From Acinetobacter sp. (GTDB taxonomy: Bacteria; Pseudomonadota; Gammaproteobacteria; Pseudomonadales; Moraxellaceae): DNA of 23,245 nucleotides. Numbering within the stretch: the first letter of the stretch is position 1; every line of letters starts with the position of its first letter. Position numbers and translations under genes: made by a program. The stretch spans positions 1-23,245 of the forward strand of contig JASLHF010000023.1 of assembly GCA_030152275.1 (NCBI GenBank), written 5' to 3'. Under the pieces are notes generated by a model. It ran no database searches and was not told the origin of the DNA. It saw only the letters and a program-made list of their open reading frames with translations. Shown here piece by piece: positions 1 through 9,005 of the stretch.

Positions 1-1022
1 GATGGATATAAGTCACCCACACCGGTGCCGTGCAGCGCAGAAATCAAATGAATCTTGGCCCATGGAATAAAGTCAAAACGGCGCTCCACATCCAGCTTGC
101 ACTGCTTGCGGTCATATTCCGTCATGTTATCCCACTTGTTAATGGCAATGACCATTGCGCGGCCTGCTTCCAGCGCATAGCCAATCAAGTGCAAGTCCTG
201 TTCAACAATACCGTCACGGGCATCAACAACAATTACCACCACATGAGCGTCTTTCATTGCCTGCAAAGTTTTTACAATCGAGAATTTCTCGATCATTTCA
301 TCTACTTTGCCTTTGCGGCGCACACCGGCAGTATCAATTAAAGTATATTGACGGCCATCGCGCTCAAACGGAATATAAATCGAGTCGCGGGTGGTCCCCG
401 GCTGGTCAAATGCAACCACCCGGTCTTCACCCAGCAAGCGGTTAACCAGTGTCGATTTTCCGACGTTTGGACGGCCAATAATTGCTAGGCGCAAGCCTGT
501 ATCTTTATCGTGATCTTCTGGATTTTCGTCTTCCGGCACATCCGCCAAAACTTCTTCCAGCATCAGCTGCACGCCGCGGCCATGGCTGGCAGCAACCTGC
601 ATCGGCTCCCCCATACCGAGCTTATAAAACTCGCCTAACGCAGCTTCTGCATGCACACCGTCAACTTTGTTGGCCACCAAGAAAACTTTTTTTCCTAGCG
701 TACGCAAATCACGTGCAATCTGTTCATCTGATGCCAATAAGCCGGAACGGGCATCGACCACAAAAATAATCATATCCGCTTCATGAATGGCAGTTTTTGA
801 CTGCTCGGCCATGTAAGAATCAATGCCGCCTTCAGTTTCGCCGATACCGCCGGTATCCACCACAATGAACGATTTATTTTGATAGGTCGCATCGCCATAC
901 TTACGGTCACGGGTCAGACCGGCAAAGTCAGCAACGAGAGCGTCACGGCTCTTGGTGATCTGGTTAAACAGCGTTGATTTTCCGACGTTCGGACGACCAA
1001 TGAGCGCAATTACGGGTTTCAT
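1..1022 (-). CDS. der: GTPase Der (EngA), 3' end cut by window edge
   Basis: Der is an essential GTPase with two tandem G domains that acts in maturation of the 50S ribosomal subunit. The visible 340 residues begin MKPVIALIGRPNVGKS. The first P-loop is GRPNVGKS at residues 9-16, with DTGG at 56-59 and NKVD at 118-121. The second P-loop is at 183-190, with DTAG at 230-233 and NKWD at 295-298. The protein is normally about 465-470 residues, so roughly 130 residues, including the C-terminal KH-like domain, lie beyond the left edge. The ATG at 1022 follows an AAAGG ribosome-binding site seven bases away. A terminator between bamB and der suggests der is transcribed at least partly from its own promoter, although I could not identify a convincing one. 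Confidence 0.97.
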   Translation of the reverse strand, partial: MKPVIALIGRPNVGKSTLFNQITKSRDALVADFAGLTRDRKYGDATYQNKSFIVVDTGGIGETEGGIDSYMAEQSKTAIHEADMIIFVVDARSGLLASDEQIARDLRTLGKKVFLVANKVDGVHAEAALGEFYKLGMGEPMQVAASHGRGVQLMLEEVLADVPEDENPEDHDKDTGLRLAIIGRPNVGKSTLVNRLLGEDRVVAFDQPGTTRDSIYIPFERDGRQYTLIDTAGVRRKGKVDEMIEKFSIVKTLQAMKDAHVVVIVVDARDGIVEQDLHLIGYALEAGRAMVIAINKWDNMTEYDRKQCKLDVERRFDFIPWAKIHLISALHGTGVGDLYP

Positions 1023-1109
1023 AGATTAACCTTTATTCAAGATCAGCCAGTTTGGTCTGGTCTGAACATCAGAAAGCACAGGAAGAATGGAAATAGGATA
1101 AATGCCTAA

Positions 1110-1153
1110 AATAAATAAAAACACGGGGCATTGACTGTTCAATCCCCCGCGTT
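1110..1153 (-). terminator. Rho-independent terminator after bamB
   Basis: The arms 1120-1134 and 1139-1153 pair as a stem of about 15 positions with two mismatches around a CTGT loop. On the minus strand the stem is followed by a T-rich run (complement of 1110-1119). It lies about 40 bases past the bamB stop and before der, so it likely ends the rlmN-to-bamB transcript. Confidence 0.7.
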
Positions 1154-1193
1154 CAAAAATACGGTCTGCTTATTTTAACATAAGCTGCAAAAT

Positions 1194-2345
1194 TTAACGA
1201 TTCTGCCAAACACTCAATGCGCCTTTGCGCGTTGCAGCATACAGCTGATTGTCAATCACACGCAGTGTGCGCACTTCGCCGCTGGTTTTTGCGCGTCCGA
1301 CAATTTCGCCTGTACTTGGGTCAATCATATGCAATACGCCATCCAGATCACCAACCACCAAGTCATTGCCCAGCATGACTGGATTGCTTAATTTTCGGTT
1401 CAGCAGCTGATCATTTTCCCACAGTTTATGGCCCGAAGAAATTTCATAAGCAGTAATCTTACCGTCAGTTTGTGCAACAAATACGCCATTGCCTTTCACT
1501 TCAGGGCGCTGCAGGCTGCTGGCATCTTCACTCCACAATACTTGCTGCGAAGCTAAGTCCAGTACTGTCACTTGCCCCTGATAACTTGTAGTCACCACAA
1601 ACTGGCCAGCAACCGCTGGCTCGCCGTCAATGTCAATCAAGCGCTGAATATCAGAACGGCCCTCTGTGACTGCAACACGGCGCTGCATTTTTGGCGCACC
1701 GCTGACCGCATCAATCACGTAGATGTACGCATTGGCAGACGCAATTATGACATTACGCGCATCCAATGCAACCGGCGCGGCCTGACCGCGCAGGCTGAAC
1801 TGTACATTCGGCAGATTATAGGTCCACGCCTGCTTGCCAGTGGCTTCGTCATGCGCATACACCGTGCCGTCATTGGCAACTGTGATCACGCGGCCAGCCA
1901 TTACGAGAGATGGCGCTAAAATGGCCCCAGACAGCTGCGCTGTCCATTTTTCTTCACCCGTTGCCTGATCCAGCGCATACAGCTGGCCTTTACTGCTGCC
2001 AACGATGACCAAACCGTCTTTCGCTTCAATACCAGCAGTTAAGCCTTGCTTAGTGACTTTTTTCTGCCATAAGCGCTGTTTGCCCTGAAAAGCTTCTACT
2101 TCGCCATTTGGATTCAGTGCGAAAATAACGCCGTTATCTGTATCCAAGCGCAAACGCAACGGATCTTCTTCACTGGTCGATGCAACATTTTTAGAAAATA
2201 CAGGAACCAGTGTTTTTGCCTGCTGCAGTTTCGGCAGCGGATTCGGCTTAACATCCTCAGCTTTTACAGCGCCTTTATTTGCACAGCCTGCAAGCGCAAG
2301 CGTTAAAACCGTCAGTGCACAGGTAATTTTGTACTTTCTTTTCAT
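1194..2345 (-). CDS. bamB: Outer membrane assembly lipoprotein BamB
   Basis: BamB is the beta-propeller lipoprotein of the BAM complex, which folds beta-barrel proteins into the outer membrane from the periplasmic side. The 383-residue product starts with a short basic stretch, a hydrophobic core and the lipobox LAGC, with the lipidated cysteine at residue 21. The rest is a series of PQQ/WD-like repeats with recurrent patterns such as G-x-(V/L)-x-A-x-(D/N)-x-x-(T/S)-G and tryptophans (for example EEKW, GKQAW, GHKLW). The length matches the family. Its ATG overlaps the stop of the upstream yfgM gene in an ATGA junction (2342-2345), so the two are probably translationally coupled; a GGAAG ribosome-binding site sits seven bases upstream. 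It is the last gene of the rlmN-to-bamB run. Confidence 0.95.
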   Translation of the reverse strand: MKRKYKITCALTVLTLALAGCANKGAVKAEDVKPNPLPKLQQAKTLVPVFSKNVASTSEEDPLRLRLDTDNGVIFALNPNGEVEAFQGKQRLWQKKVTKQGLTAGIEAKDGLVIVGSSKGQLYALDQATGEEKWTAQLSGAILAPSLVMAGRVITVANDGTVYAHDEATGKQAWTYNLPNVQFSLRGQAAPVALDARNVIIASANAYIYVIDAVSGAPKMQRRVAVTEGRSDIQRLIDIDGEPAVAGQFVVTTSYQGQVTVLDLASQQVLWSEDASSLQRPEVKGNGVFVAQTDGKITAYEISSGHKLWENDQLLNRKLSNPVMLGNDLVVGDLDGVLHMIDPSTGEIVGRAKTSGEVRTLRVIDNQLYAATRKGALSVWQNR

Positions 2346-3040
2346 TCAGTTGCTTCCACTTGTGTTTCTATAATCGGGCGTTCGATTTCAGGATCATCGA
2401 CTAAAACGCCTACACTTTCGAGTTTAATTTGTAAAATTTGACGTTCTTCTTTACGTTCAACTAACGCATTCCATGCACTTTGATAGGCTTTTTTCGCGTT
2501 TTCAGTATCATTTTTGGCTACATACACATCACCGCGAGCTTCATCCGCAGTGGCTTTAAACGCTGGATCGTTTACAGCGTCCAGAGTTTTCAGCGCTTCA
2601 TCATATTTGCTTTGCGCCAGCTGCGCATAAGCCAAACGCAGTTTTACAATTTGAAGCATGCCAGCATCACCATGCTTGGCATTTTCAACTTTTTTCAGCG
2701 CTTTTTCAGCATTGGCGTAATCTGCTTTATCGTAAGCCAATTTCGCCATAACCAGCTGCGCCTGAATCGCCTGCGCTGAATCCGGCGATTCTTTCATAAT
2801 GCTGTCAGCAGCTGTAGACAGCTGCGCAAATGCATCGCCTTGCGCATTATTCGCACTGTCCATCAATTGCTGCACTTTAGCCGTTTCAACTTGTGAAGCG
2901 GCCAAGTTTTTCTTCTGCCAATATTCCCAACCAAAAAAGGCAATCAGCGCAATTAAAATCCCGCTAATCATCGCTGAGCCATATTTTTTAGCGAATGATT
3001 TTAAATTATCAAACTGTTCGTCATCACTTAATGCGCTCAT
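2342..3040 (-). CDS. yfgM: YfgM-family TPR membrane protein (SecYEG ancillary)
   Basis: This 232-residue protein has a short cytoplasmic N-terminus, one membrane segment at about residues 21-40, and a periplasmic helical part rich in Ala, Lys and Asp that fits tetratricopeptide repeats (TPR_21, the YfgM family). In E. coli, YfgM is an ancillary subunit of the SecYEG translocon and associates with the chaperone PpiD; the same role is inferred here. The hisS-yfgM-bamB-der order is the usual one in gammaproteobacteria and supports the call. The gene starts 30 bases after the hisS stop, preceded by an AAGGAAAAGGG stretch, and its TGA stop overlaps the bamB start by four bases. Confidence 0.9.
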   Translation of the reverse strand: MSALSDDEQFDNLKSFAKKYGSAMISGILIALIAFFGWEYWQKKNLAASQVETAKVQQLMDSANNAQGDAFAQLSTAADSIMKESPDSAQAIQAQLVMAKLAYDKADYANAEKALKKVENAKHGDAGMLQIVKLRLAYAQLAQSKYDEALKTLDAVNDPAFKATADEARGDVYVAKNDTENAKKAYQSAWNALVERKEERQILQIKLESVGVLVDDPEIERPIIETQVEATE

Positions 3041-3070
3041 TTAACGACCCTTTTCCTTATGCTTTATGGC

Positions 3071-4366
3071 TTATTTTGAAGAAATTTTTTCAATGATAAA
3101 CGGCACAAATCCGTCTACCGCAACGTCGGACTGTTCTGCAGTCGCCAGCTCTTTCACCAGCACCTGCTGCGCAGCCTGTTCACGTTCACCGAAAATTACG
3201 GCATAGATAGCGCCTGACTGGTCCGCTTTTTTCATTTGGCTCTTCATTGAACCTTGTGAACCGACTTTTAAGCGGATAGCGCTGTTTTGCGCTTCCAGCT
3301 GATCACGGATCTGCTCTGCCAGCACCAGCGCTTGCCCCTGAACTGCAGCGTCCGATACCAAAAATAGTTCACAGTCACGTACCGGCGTATTGTCTTCCAC
3401 TTGTTCAAGCAAAAGAAGCAAACGCTCCATGCCCATCGCGAAACCGACTGCAGGCACAGTTTGATCCGGTTTTCCTTTCAGTTGCCCCACCAAACCGTCA
3501 TAACGGCCGCCAGCGCAAACAGTGCCTTGAGAGCCCAGCAGCGTAGTCGTCCATTCAAATACGGTTTTGTTGTAGTAATCCAGTCCGCGCACTAATTTTT
3601 GATTAATGACAAATGCAATTCCGGCCGCGGTTAAATACTGCTGCAGCTGCGCAAAGTGATTCATGGTGTCTTCACCCATGAAGTCATGCAGCTTAGGCGC
3701 ATTTTCCAAAATTTGCTGAGTACGCGCATCTTTAGAATCTAAGATACGCAGCGGATTGGTGCTTAAACGGCGCTGTGAGTCTTCATCCAGTTCGTCTTTA
3801 TGCACGGTTAGGAATTCAACCAGCGCTGCGCGGTACGCTGCGCGCTCATCGGATTCTCCCAGCGTATTAAGTTCCAACTGTACTTTATCAGCCACACCCA
3901 TACGCTTCCACAGGCGAGCGGTCATCATAATCAATTCCGCATCTTGATCCGGAGTTGCTACGCTAAAGGTTTCAACACCAAATTGATGGAATTGGCGGTA
4001 ACGGCCTTTTTGCGGCTTTTCATAGCGGAACATCGGGCCAATATACCAAACGCGAGGCGCCGCGCCGCGAAGCAAATTATGCTCCAGCATAGCGCGCACA
4101 CAGCCGGCAGTGCCTTCTGGACGTAAAGTCAAAGATTCTGGCGGATTCCCTTTATCTAAAAAGGTATACATTTCTTTTTCAACGATATCGGTTGCATCAC
4201 CAATAGAACGTTTAAACAGATTGGTCTGCTCAACCATCGGCAAGCGAATTTGCTGATAGCCGTAAGCATCCATTAAAGAAGCTAAATGCTGTTCAAGACG
4301 TCTCCACGCAGGCGTTTGCGTTGGAAGAATGTCATTAAAACCTTTGATTGCGACAATTGAACTCAT
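3071..4366 (-). CDS. hisS: Histidyl-tRNA synthetase
   Basis: HisRS charges tRNA-His with histidine in the cytoplasm. The 431-residue product has the class II synthetase layout. LRPEGT is at residues 81-86 and the motif 2 region around RYEKPQKGRYRQFHQ at 114-128. The histidine-binding signature LVRGLDYY is at 258-265, AGGRYDGL at 285-292, and the motif 3 region GFAMGMERL at 308-316. A C-terminal anticodon-binding domain follows. Length is typical. The ATG at 4366 lies in an ATGA overlap with the ispG stop, and no convincing ribosome-binding site precedes it, so translation is probably coupled to ispG. Confidence 0.98.
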   Translation of the reverse strand: MSSIVAIKGFNDILPTQTPAWRRLEQHLASLMDAYGYQQIRLPMVEQTNLFKRSIGDATDIVEKEMYTFLDKGNPPESLTLRPEGTAGCVRAMLEHNLLRGAAPRVWYIGPMFRYEKPQKGRYRQFHQFGVETFSVATPDQDAELIMMTARLWKRMGVADKVQLELNTLGESDERAAYRAALVEFLTVHKDELDEDSQRRLSTNPLRILDSKDARTQQILENAPKLHDFMGEDTMNHFAQLQQYLTAAGIAFVINQKLVRGLDYYNKTVFEWTTTLLGSQGTVCAGGRYDGLVGQLKGKPDQTVPAVGFAMGMERLLLLLEQVEDNTPVRDCELFLVSDAAVQGQALVLAEQIRDQLEAQNSAIRLKVGSQGSMKSQMKKADQSGAIYAVIFGEREQAAQQVLVKELATAEQSDVAVDGFVPFIIEKISSK

Positions 4367-5478
4367 GATTTACTGCGTATAATTTCTTTAGATTTAGCTT
4401 CTTCAAGCACTTTAACTCGTTGGCGAACCATTGTTTCGATTTCATCAACCAGCTGATTTGTGTCAATTAAATGACTTTTCTCGCCATTACGATACACCAG
4501 TGAACGCGGACTTGCACCTACCACGCCAATATCGGCCTCTTTGGCTTCGCCTGGCCCATTCACCTTGCACCCAATCACAGAGACATCCATGGGAACGCGG
4601 ACATCTTCTAAGCGCTCTTCCAGTGTCTGCATGACTTTAATGACATTAAATTCCTGACGCGAGCAGCTTGGGCAGGCAATAAAGTTAATACCGTTTGAGC
4701 GCAGACCAAGTGATTTCAAAATATCAAAACCGATTTTAATTTCTTCTTCCGGTTCAGCCGCCAGCGAAATACGCATCGTATCGCCTATGCCTTCCATCAG
4801 CAGACCGCCCAGCGCAATTGCGGATTTGACCGAGCCTGTGCGGTAAACACCCGCTTCGGTAACACCCAAATGCAGCGGGTTATCAATCTGTTTCGACAGC
4901 AAACGATAGGCATCCATGGTCAGAAACACATTTGATGCTTTTACCGATACTTTGAATTCTTGAAAGTCCAAACGGTCTAGAATATCAATATGGCGCATTG
5001 CAGACTCAAGCAAAGCTTGGCCTGTCGGCTCGCCATATTTTTTCTGAATATCTTTTTCCAGTGAGCCGGCATTCACCCCAATGCGCATCGAAATGTCATT
5101 GTGTTTGGCTGCCGCAACCACTTCACGGATTTTCGCTTCCGAACCGATATTGCCCGGGTTGATGCGAAGACAGTCTGCGCCCAAATCTGCAACGCGAAGC
5201 GCAATTTTATAATCAAAATGAATGTCTGCGACCAATGGCACCTGTACACGCTTGCGGATTTCACCAAAAGCTTCAGCAGCTTCCATACTTGGCACGGAAA
5301 CACGCATGATGTCAGCACCAACATCGACACAGCGCTGAATTTGAGCCACTGTAGCTTCAACATCGCAAGTTTCCGTGTTGGTCATGCTTTGAATGCTGAT
5401 CGGTGCATCACCGCCCACATAGACTGAGCCGACACGGATTTTACGGGTTGGACGGCGCTGAATTGGATTAATAATCAT
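4363..5478 (-). CDS. ispG: 4-hydroxy-3-methylbut-2-enyl-diphosphate synthase IspG
   Basis: IspG (GcpE) converts methylerythritol cyclodiphosphate to HMBPP in the MEP pathway of isoprenoid synthesis, using a [4Fe-4S] cluster. The 371-residue product has the N-terminal TIM-barrel portion and the C-terminal cluster-binding domain. The three cluster cysteines are visible as C269 and C272 (in ACPSCSRQEF) and C304 (in GCKVNGPGEA), with the fourth-ligand glutamate at E311. These correspond to C270, C273, C305 and E312 in E. coli. The start has a strong GGGGAGAG ribosome-binding site. The gene lies 21 bases after rodZ and overlaps hisS by four bases. Confidence 0.98.
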   Translation of the reverse strand: MIINPIQRRPTRKIRVGSVYVGGDAPISIQSMTNTETCDVEATVAQIQRCVDVGADIMRVSVPSMEAAEAFGEIRKRVQVPLVADIHFDYKIALRVADLGADCLRINPGNIGSEAKIREVVAAAKHNDISMRIGVNAGSLEKDIQKKYGEPTGQALLESAMRHIDILDRLDFQEFKVSVKASNVFLTMDAYRLLSKQIDNPLHLGVTEAGVYRTGSVKSAIALGGLLMEGIGDTMRISLAAEPEEEIKIGFDILKSLGLRSNGINFIACPSCSRQEFNVIKVMQTLEERLEDVRVPMDVSVIGCKVNGPGEAKEADIGVVGASPRSLVYRNGEKSHLIDTNQLVDEIETMVRQRVKVLEEAKSKEIIRSKS

Positions 5479-5499
5479 TATTTCACTCTCCCCTGGCCA

Positions 5500-6291
5500 T
5501 TAACGTGATAAACGGAAATCTGCTTTTCCGTTTACGGTATACGGAGATAATGAAATCGCCTCATTATTTAAGCTTAATGACACAGCTTCAGCATCATCCA
5601 AGCGAATTTGGAAAGGCGGTTCACCTGATAGGTTTAATGCCGATGCCTGACGGCCTGTGGCCAATACCTTGCCAGTCGAATCCACAATATGCACTGAAGT
5701 CGGACGGTTAAACTGCAGGCTCAGCTGATCGCCTGAAGCCGTTGCCGAACCATTGTTCAGATTCAGCACCTGCACATCAGACGCTTCTGAAGATGCTGTC
5801 TGCTCTGCGCTGTCGCTGCTGGACATATTTTGCACAACACCAATGAGCGCCGCAATCACCAGTACAGCGGCCAAAGCGATCAATCCGCGTTTGAGCCACT
5901 TACGGTTGCGGTCACGGTTTGATCCGGGGAGCTTACCCATAATTTTGATCGGCGAATTGTTTAACGCATGATTTGGCAGCAAGCCGGTGTCATTGGCATA
6001 AATATCGTCAAAACGCTGAATAATATTGGTTGCATCAACTTTCAGGTATTTCGCATAAGTACGGTAATAGCCTTTAATAAAAGTTGCCTCTGGCAATGAC
6101 TTATAGTCATCCTGTTCCAGCGCGGTCAATGTCTTTACAGGTATATTCAACTCTTTTGCCACATCCGCCAGCTCGAGCTTTTGCGTAATACGGATGTGAC
6201 GCAGATACTCTCCCGGACGCTGTACATTTCCTAACGCATTTGGAGCAGCGCTCGAAGCATTCGATTGCGGTGAATTAGGATTTACTTCCAT
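5500..6291 (-). CDS. rodZ: RodZ-like cytoskeletal helix-turn-helix membrane protein
   Basis: RodZ anchors MreB to the membrane and helps keep rod shape. The 263-residue protein has a low-complexity N-terminus (residues 1-25), then a Cro-type helix-turn-helix domain at about 28-85 containing the family-typical pattern around ALEQDDYKSLPEATF. A basic linker (NRDRNRKW) precedes a single membrane segment at about 135-155, and the periplasmic C-terminal part fits DUF4115. It is shorter than E. coli RodZ, mostly in the linker after the membrane segment. The start overlaps the end of pilF by 10 bases and has a GAGG ribosome-binding site inside pilF. The neighbourhood (pilF upstream, ispG downstream) is the conserved one. 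Confidence 0.92.
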   Translation of the reverse strand: MEVNPNSPQSNASSAAPNALGNVQRPGEYLRHIRITQKLELADVAKELNIPVKTLTALEQDDYKSLPEATFIKGYYRTYAKYLKVDATNIIQRFDDIYANDTGLLPNHALNNSPIKIMGKLPGSNRDRNRKWLKRGLIALAAVLVIAALIGVVQNMSSSDSAEQTASSEASDVQVLNLNNGSATASGDQLSLQFNRPTSVHIVDSTGKVLATGRQASALNLSGEPPFQIRLDDAEAVSLSLNNEAISLSPYTVNGKADFRLSR

Positions 6292-7088
6292 ACGGCCTCA
6301 GTACTGTACTGTAATTGCAAATAACGCTGGTATTCAGGGCTGTCTGGATATAAGGCGCGCAGCTGGTTAACCAGCACCTGCATTCCCATTTTATCCCCGC
6401 TCGCACGCGCAGTGCGTATACCAATCCAAAGCGCGCGCGCGCCCTGATTTTGTTGTCCCGCTGCGCGCACAAATTGTTCATACATTTGTGAAGCGGCAGC
6501 AGTTTGCTGGTTCAAATAAAATATTTCCGCCAACTCTAACATTGAAATATAAGAATCGCGATTGGCTTGCAAAGCCTGTTTGAATGTTTTTTCAGCATTC
6601 GCTACATCGCCCAATTTCAAGTAAATTCGGCCGGCATTTTCAAGCGCCCGAGAACGCTGATCATAGCCCAATGTAGATCCGGCAATTTTCAGCTGTTCAA
6701 GCGCGTCATTATAGCGCTCAACTTGATACAAATACGTACCATAGTTGTTACGCGCCTGCGCATTTTTTGGCTCTTCTGAAATGGCGCGGCGGAAATAGCT
6801 GTCTGCTTTTTCCATATTGGCCTTGCTGCCTTCCTGCTGCAGCAGCACGCCCATCATCATATTCGCCTGAGCATCACGCGGATTTTTTTCCAGCGCCTGA
6901 TCCAGCGCGCGTTTAGCCGCATCCAGATCGCCCGATTTCAGATATTCCACAGCCAGCTGAGTGCGCACCTTTGCCGATTTTTCAGGATCTTTCTTGGTCA
7001 ATTCCTGCTGTGTCTGACATGCGCTCAGCGTTAGCACAGACACACATAAAGTTGATATAAAAGCAAATTTACACGTCAAAGTTCTCAA
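6282..7088 (-). CDS. pilF: Type IV pilus assembly lipoprotein PilF/PilW
   Basis: PilF (PilW) is an outer-membrane TPR lipoprotein, the pilotin needed for multimerisation of the PilQ secretin in type IV pilus assembly. The 268-residue product begins with a lipoprotein signal ending LSAC, with the lipidated cysteine at residue 24. A run of TPR units follows (for example AVEYLKSGDLDAAKRALDQA and NARNNYGTYLYQVERYNDAL-type helices). The start is a TTG at 7088: AGAGG lies seven bases upstream, and there is no in-frame ATG before the signal peptide. It begins 15 bases after the rlmN stop and overlaps rodZ by 10 bases. Confidence 0.93.
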   Translation of the reverse strand: MRTLTCKFAFISTLCVSVLTLSACQTQQELTKKDPEKSAKVRTQLAVEYLKSGDLDAAKRALDQALEKNPRDAQANMMMGVLLQQEGSKANMEKADSYFRRAISEEPKNAQARNNYGTYLYQVERYNDALEQLKIAGSTLGYDQRSRALENAGRIYLKLGDVANAEKTFKQALQANRDSYISMLELAEIFYLNQQTAAASQMYEQFVRAAGQQNQGARALWIGIRTARASGDKMGMQVLVNQLRALYPDSPEYQRYLQLQYSTEAVWK

Positions 7089-7103
7089 TTGGCTGCCTCT
7101 TTA

Positions 7104-8339
7104 TTATCCTTGCGAGCGCAGAATCTCATTTTGCTGCGCTACTTTTTTCTTCCACTGTTCCGCACGGCGGGTTCGGTCTGCAACTTGCCCCACAAGCTGG
7201 CCGCACGCAGCGTCAATATCATCACCGCGCGTCTGACGAATCGTACACACAAAACCGGCATCAGACAAAGTTTTTTGGAAAGAAATAATCCGGTTACGGC
7301 TTGAGCGCCCGTATGGCGCATGCGGGAACGGGTTAAATGGTATTAAATTAATTTTGCTTGGCAGATTTTTCAGCAGCTTCAGCATTTGCTGCGCATGCTC
7401 TGGTTTATCATTTACGCCATCCAGCATCACATATTCAATGGTCACATGTTTGCGCGAGCTTTCGTTGCCGTCTTTGGCGATGTAGCGCTGGCAAGCAGCA
7501 ATCAATTGTTCGAGCGGATATTTTTTATTAATGGGTACAAGCTCATTGCGCAGCTCGTCATTTGGCGCGTGCAATGAAATCGCCAAAGCGACATCAATAT
7601 CCTGCGCCAATTGATCGATTTTTGGCACCACACCTGAAGTAGACAATGTAACGCGGCGCTTAGACATGCCGTAAGCAAAATCATCCAGCATAATGCGCAT
7701 TGAATTCAGCACAGCATCATAGTTAAGCAATGGTTCACCCATGCCCATCATCACCACGTTGGTCACTGAACGTTCACGCTCTGCAACAGGCACATCTTCC
7801 ATATAAGAGAAGTTCGCCATCCACAGCTGGCCAATAATCTCCGCTTGACTCAAATCACGCTGAAACCCCTGCTTACCTGTCGAACAGAATGAACAGTCCA
7901 GCGCACAACCCACCTGTGAAGAAATACACAAGGTCTTGCGCGCGCCGGTTTTATCTTCAGCAGGAATCAGAACGGTTTCAACCAGTGAACCCGCGCCGTC
8001 ACCGACACGGAATACCCATTTACGCGTACCGTCTTTCGAATAGTTTTTATGCACCACTTCAGGCGCTTTAATTTCACAAATCTTTTCCAGTTTTTCACGC
8101 AATTTGCCTGAAATATTGGTCATTTCAGCAAAATCGGTCACGAAAAATTGGTGAATCCATTTCATCACCTGCCCTGCACGGAATTTCTTCTCGCCCATAT
8201 CCTCGAAGAACTGTTCCATTTGCGGACGCGACATGCCAAGTAAATTCACTTTCTCTACAGCATTTTGCTGGGCAGGAGCGGATGGAGATTGCTGCTGTTC
8301 CGCCGAAACTGCAGATACAGCGACTACTTCAGTACTCAT
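7104..8339 (-). CDS. rlmN: Dual-specificity RNA methyltransferase RlmN
   Basis: RlmN is a radical-SAM enzyme that methylates C2 of A2503 in 23S rRNA and A37 in some tRNAs. The 411-residue product carries the CxxxCxxC cluster motif at C145, C149 and C152 (GCALDCSFC). It also has the methyl-carrying and catalytic cysteines at C138 (TLCISSQ) and C379 (DAACGQL), equivalent to C118 and C355 in E. coli, and the GMGEPLLNY element. The first 30 or so residues are a low-complexity extension rich in Ala, Gln, Ser and Val. The gene heads the rlmN-pilF-rodZ-ispG-hisS-yfgM-bamB run and is separated from ndk by a terminator. An AGGT ribosome-binding site precedes the ATG. Confidence 0.97.
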   Translation of the reverse strand: MSTEVVAVSAVSAEQQQSPSAPAQQNAVEKVNLLGMSRPQMEQFFEDMGEKKFRAGQVMKWIHQFFVTDFAEMTNISGKLREKLEKICEIKAPEVVHKNYSKDGTRKWVFRVGDGAGSLVETVLIPAEDKTGARKTLCISSQVGCALDCSFCSTGKQGFQRDLSQAEIIGQLWMANFSYMEDVPVAERERSVTNVVMMGMGEPLLNYDAVLNSMRIMLDDFAYGMSKRRVTLSTSGVVPKIDQLAQDIDVALAISLHAPNDELRNELVPINKKYPLEQLIAACQRYIAKDGNESSRKHVTIEYVMLDGVNDKPEHAQQMLKLLKNLPSKINLIPFNPFPHAPYGRSSRNRIISFQKTLSDAGFVCTIRQTRGDDIDAACGQLVGQVADRTRRAEQWKKKVAQQNEILRSQG

Positions 8340-8410
8340 GTGTAATTACCTAAACCATGTCTATTTGATGAAAGGAGAAGCTCAATAAGTGAGCAAAGTT
8401 TTATTCAGGG

Positions 8411-8448
8411 AATAAAAAAACCAGATAAGTATAATAACACTTATCTGG
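8411..8448 (-). terminator. Rho-independent terminator after ndk
   Basis: A perfect 10-bp stem (8421-8430 with 8439-8448) around an 8-base loop is followed on the minus strand by seven consecutive Ts (complement of 8414-8420). It begins about 15 bases past the ndk stop, so ndk transcription is largely separated from rlmN. Confidence 0.9.
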
Positions 8449-8463
8449 CTTGAATACTTCGAA

Positions 8464-8895
8464 TTAACGAGTACGCGGAGCAATCTCAGTTTGAGCGAAG
8501 AAGTAGTTAACTTCACGGTCAGCAGATGCTACAGAGTCAGAACCGTGAGCAGCGTTTTCGTCGATGCTTACAGCGAAGTCAGCGCGGATAGTGCCCGGAG
8601 CAGCTTCTTTAGGGTTAGTCGCGCCAAGGATGTCGCGGTGAGCAAGAACTGCGTTTTCGCCTTCAAGAACTGAAACAACAACTGGACCAGAAGTCATGAA
8701 TGCAACTAGGTCACCAAAGAAACCGCGTTCTTTGTGCTCAGCATAGAAGCCTTCAGCTTCAGCTTGAGTCAGGTGTTTCATTTTAGTTGCAACAATTTTC
8801 AGACCAGCTTTTTCAAAACGGGCAAAGATGTCGCCGATGTGGTTTTTAGCAACTGCGTCTGGTTTTACGATAGATAAAGTACGTTCGATAGCCAT
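8464..8895 (-). CDS. ndk: Nucleoside diphosphate kinase
   Basis: Ndk transfers the terminal phosphate between nucleoside tri- and diphosphates through a phosphohistidine and balances the nucleotide pool. The 143-residue length is standard. The active-site histidine is H117 in NAAHGSDS, K11 lies in the N-terminal SIVKPDA motif, and the family pattern GATNPKEAAPGTIR is at about 91-104. The ATG has a strong AAGGAG ribosome-binding site. The gene has its own likely promoter upstream and a strong terminator downstream, so it is probably mostly monocistronic. Confidence 0.98.
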   Translation of the reverse strand: MAIERTLSIVKPDAVAKNHIGDIFARFEKAGLKIVATKMKHLTQAEAEGFYAEHKERGFFGDLVAFMTSGPVVVSVLEGENAVLAHRDILGATNPKEAAPGTIRADFAVSIDENAAHGSDSVASADREVNYFFAQTEIAPRTR

Positions 8896-8934
8896 GATAG
8901 GCTCCTTAAGTCACAATGTTGACAGGAAAATTTG

Positions 8935-8967
8935 GCGCATTATACCGAATAATGCGCTATTTTCTGC
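8935..8967 (-). promoter_or_regulatory. Candidate ndk promoter inside a perfect inverted repeat
   Basis: A perfect 9-bp inverted repeat (8935-8943 with 8949-8957, spacer ACCGA) contains, on the minus strand, a consensus TATAAT -10 box (8939-8944). A poor -35 (GCAGAA, 8962-8967) lies 17 bases away. The predicted start is near 8932, about 37 bases upstream of the ndk ATG. The repeat could also act as a weak terminator for iscX, since the sequence after it on the minus strand is AAATTTTCC. Confidence 0.5.
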
Positions 8968-9005
8968 TTTTAAGATGTAAAAAAATTGCTTTTTTCTGCA
9001 GCAGC

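Noticed and set aside
5073..5427. Long frames on either strand inside ispG
   Set aside because: They are shadows of ispG; none has a family signature.
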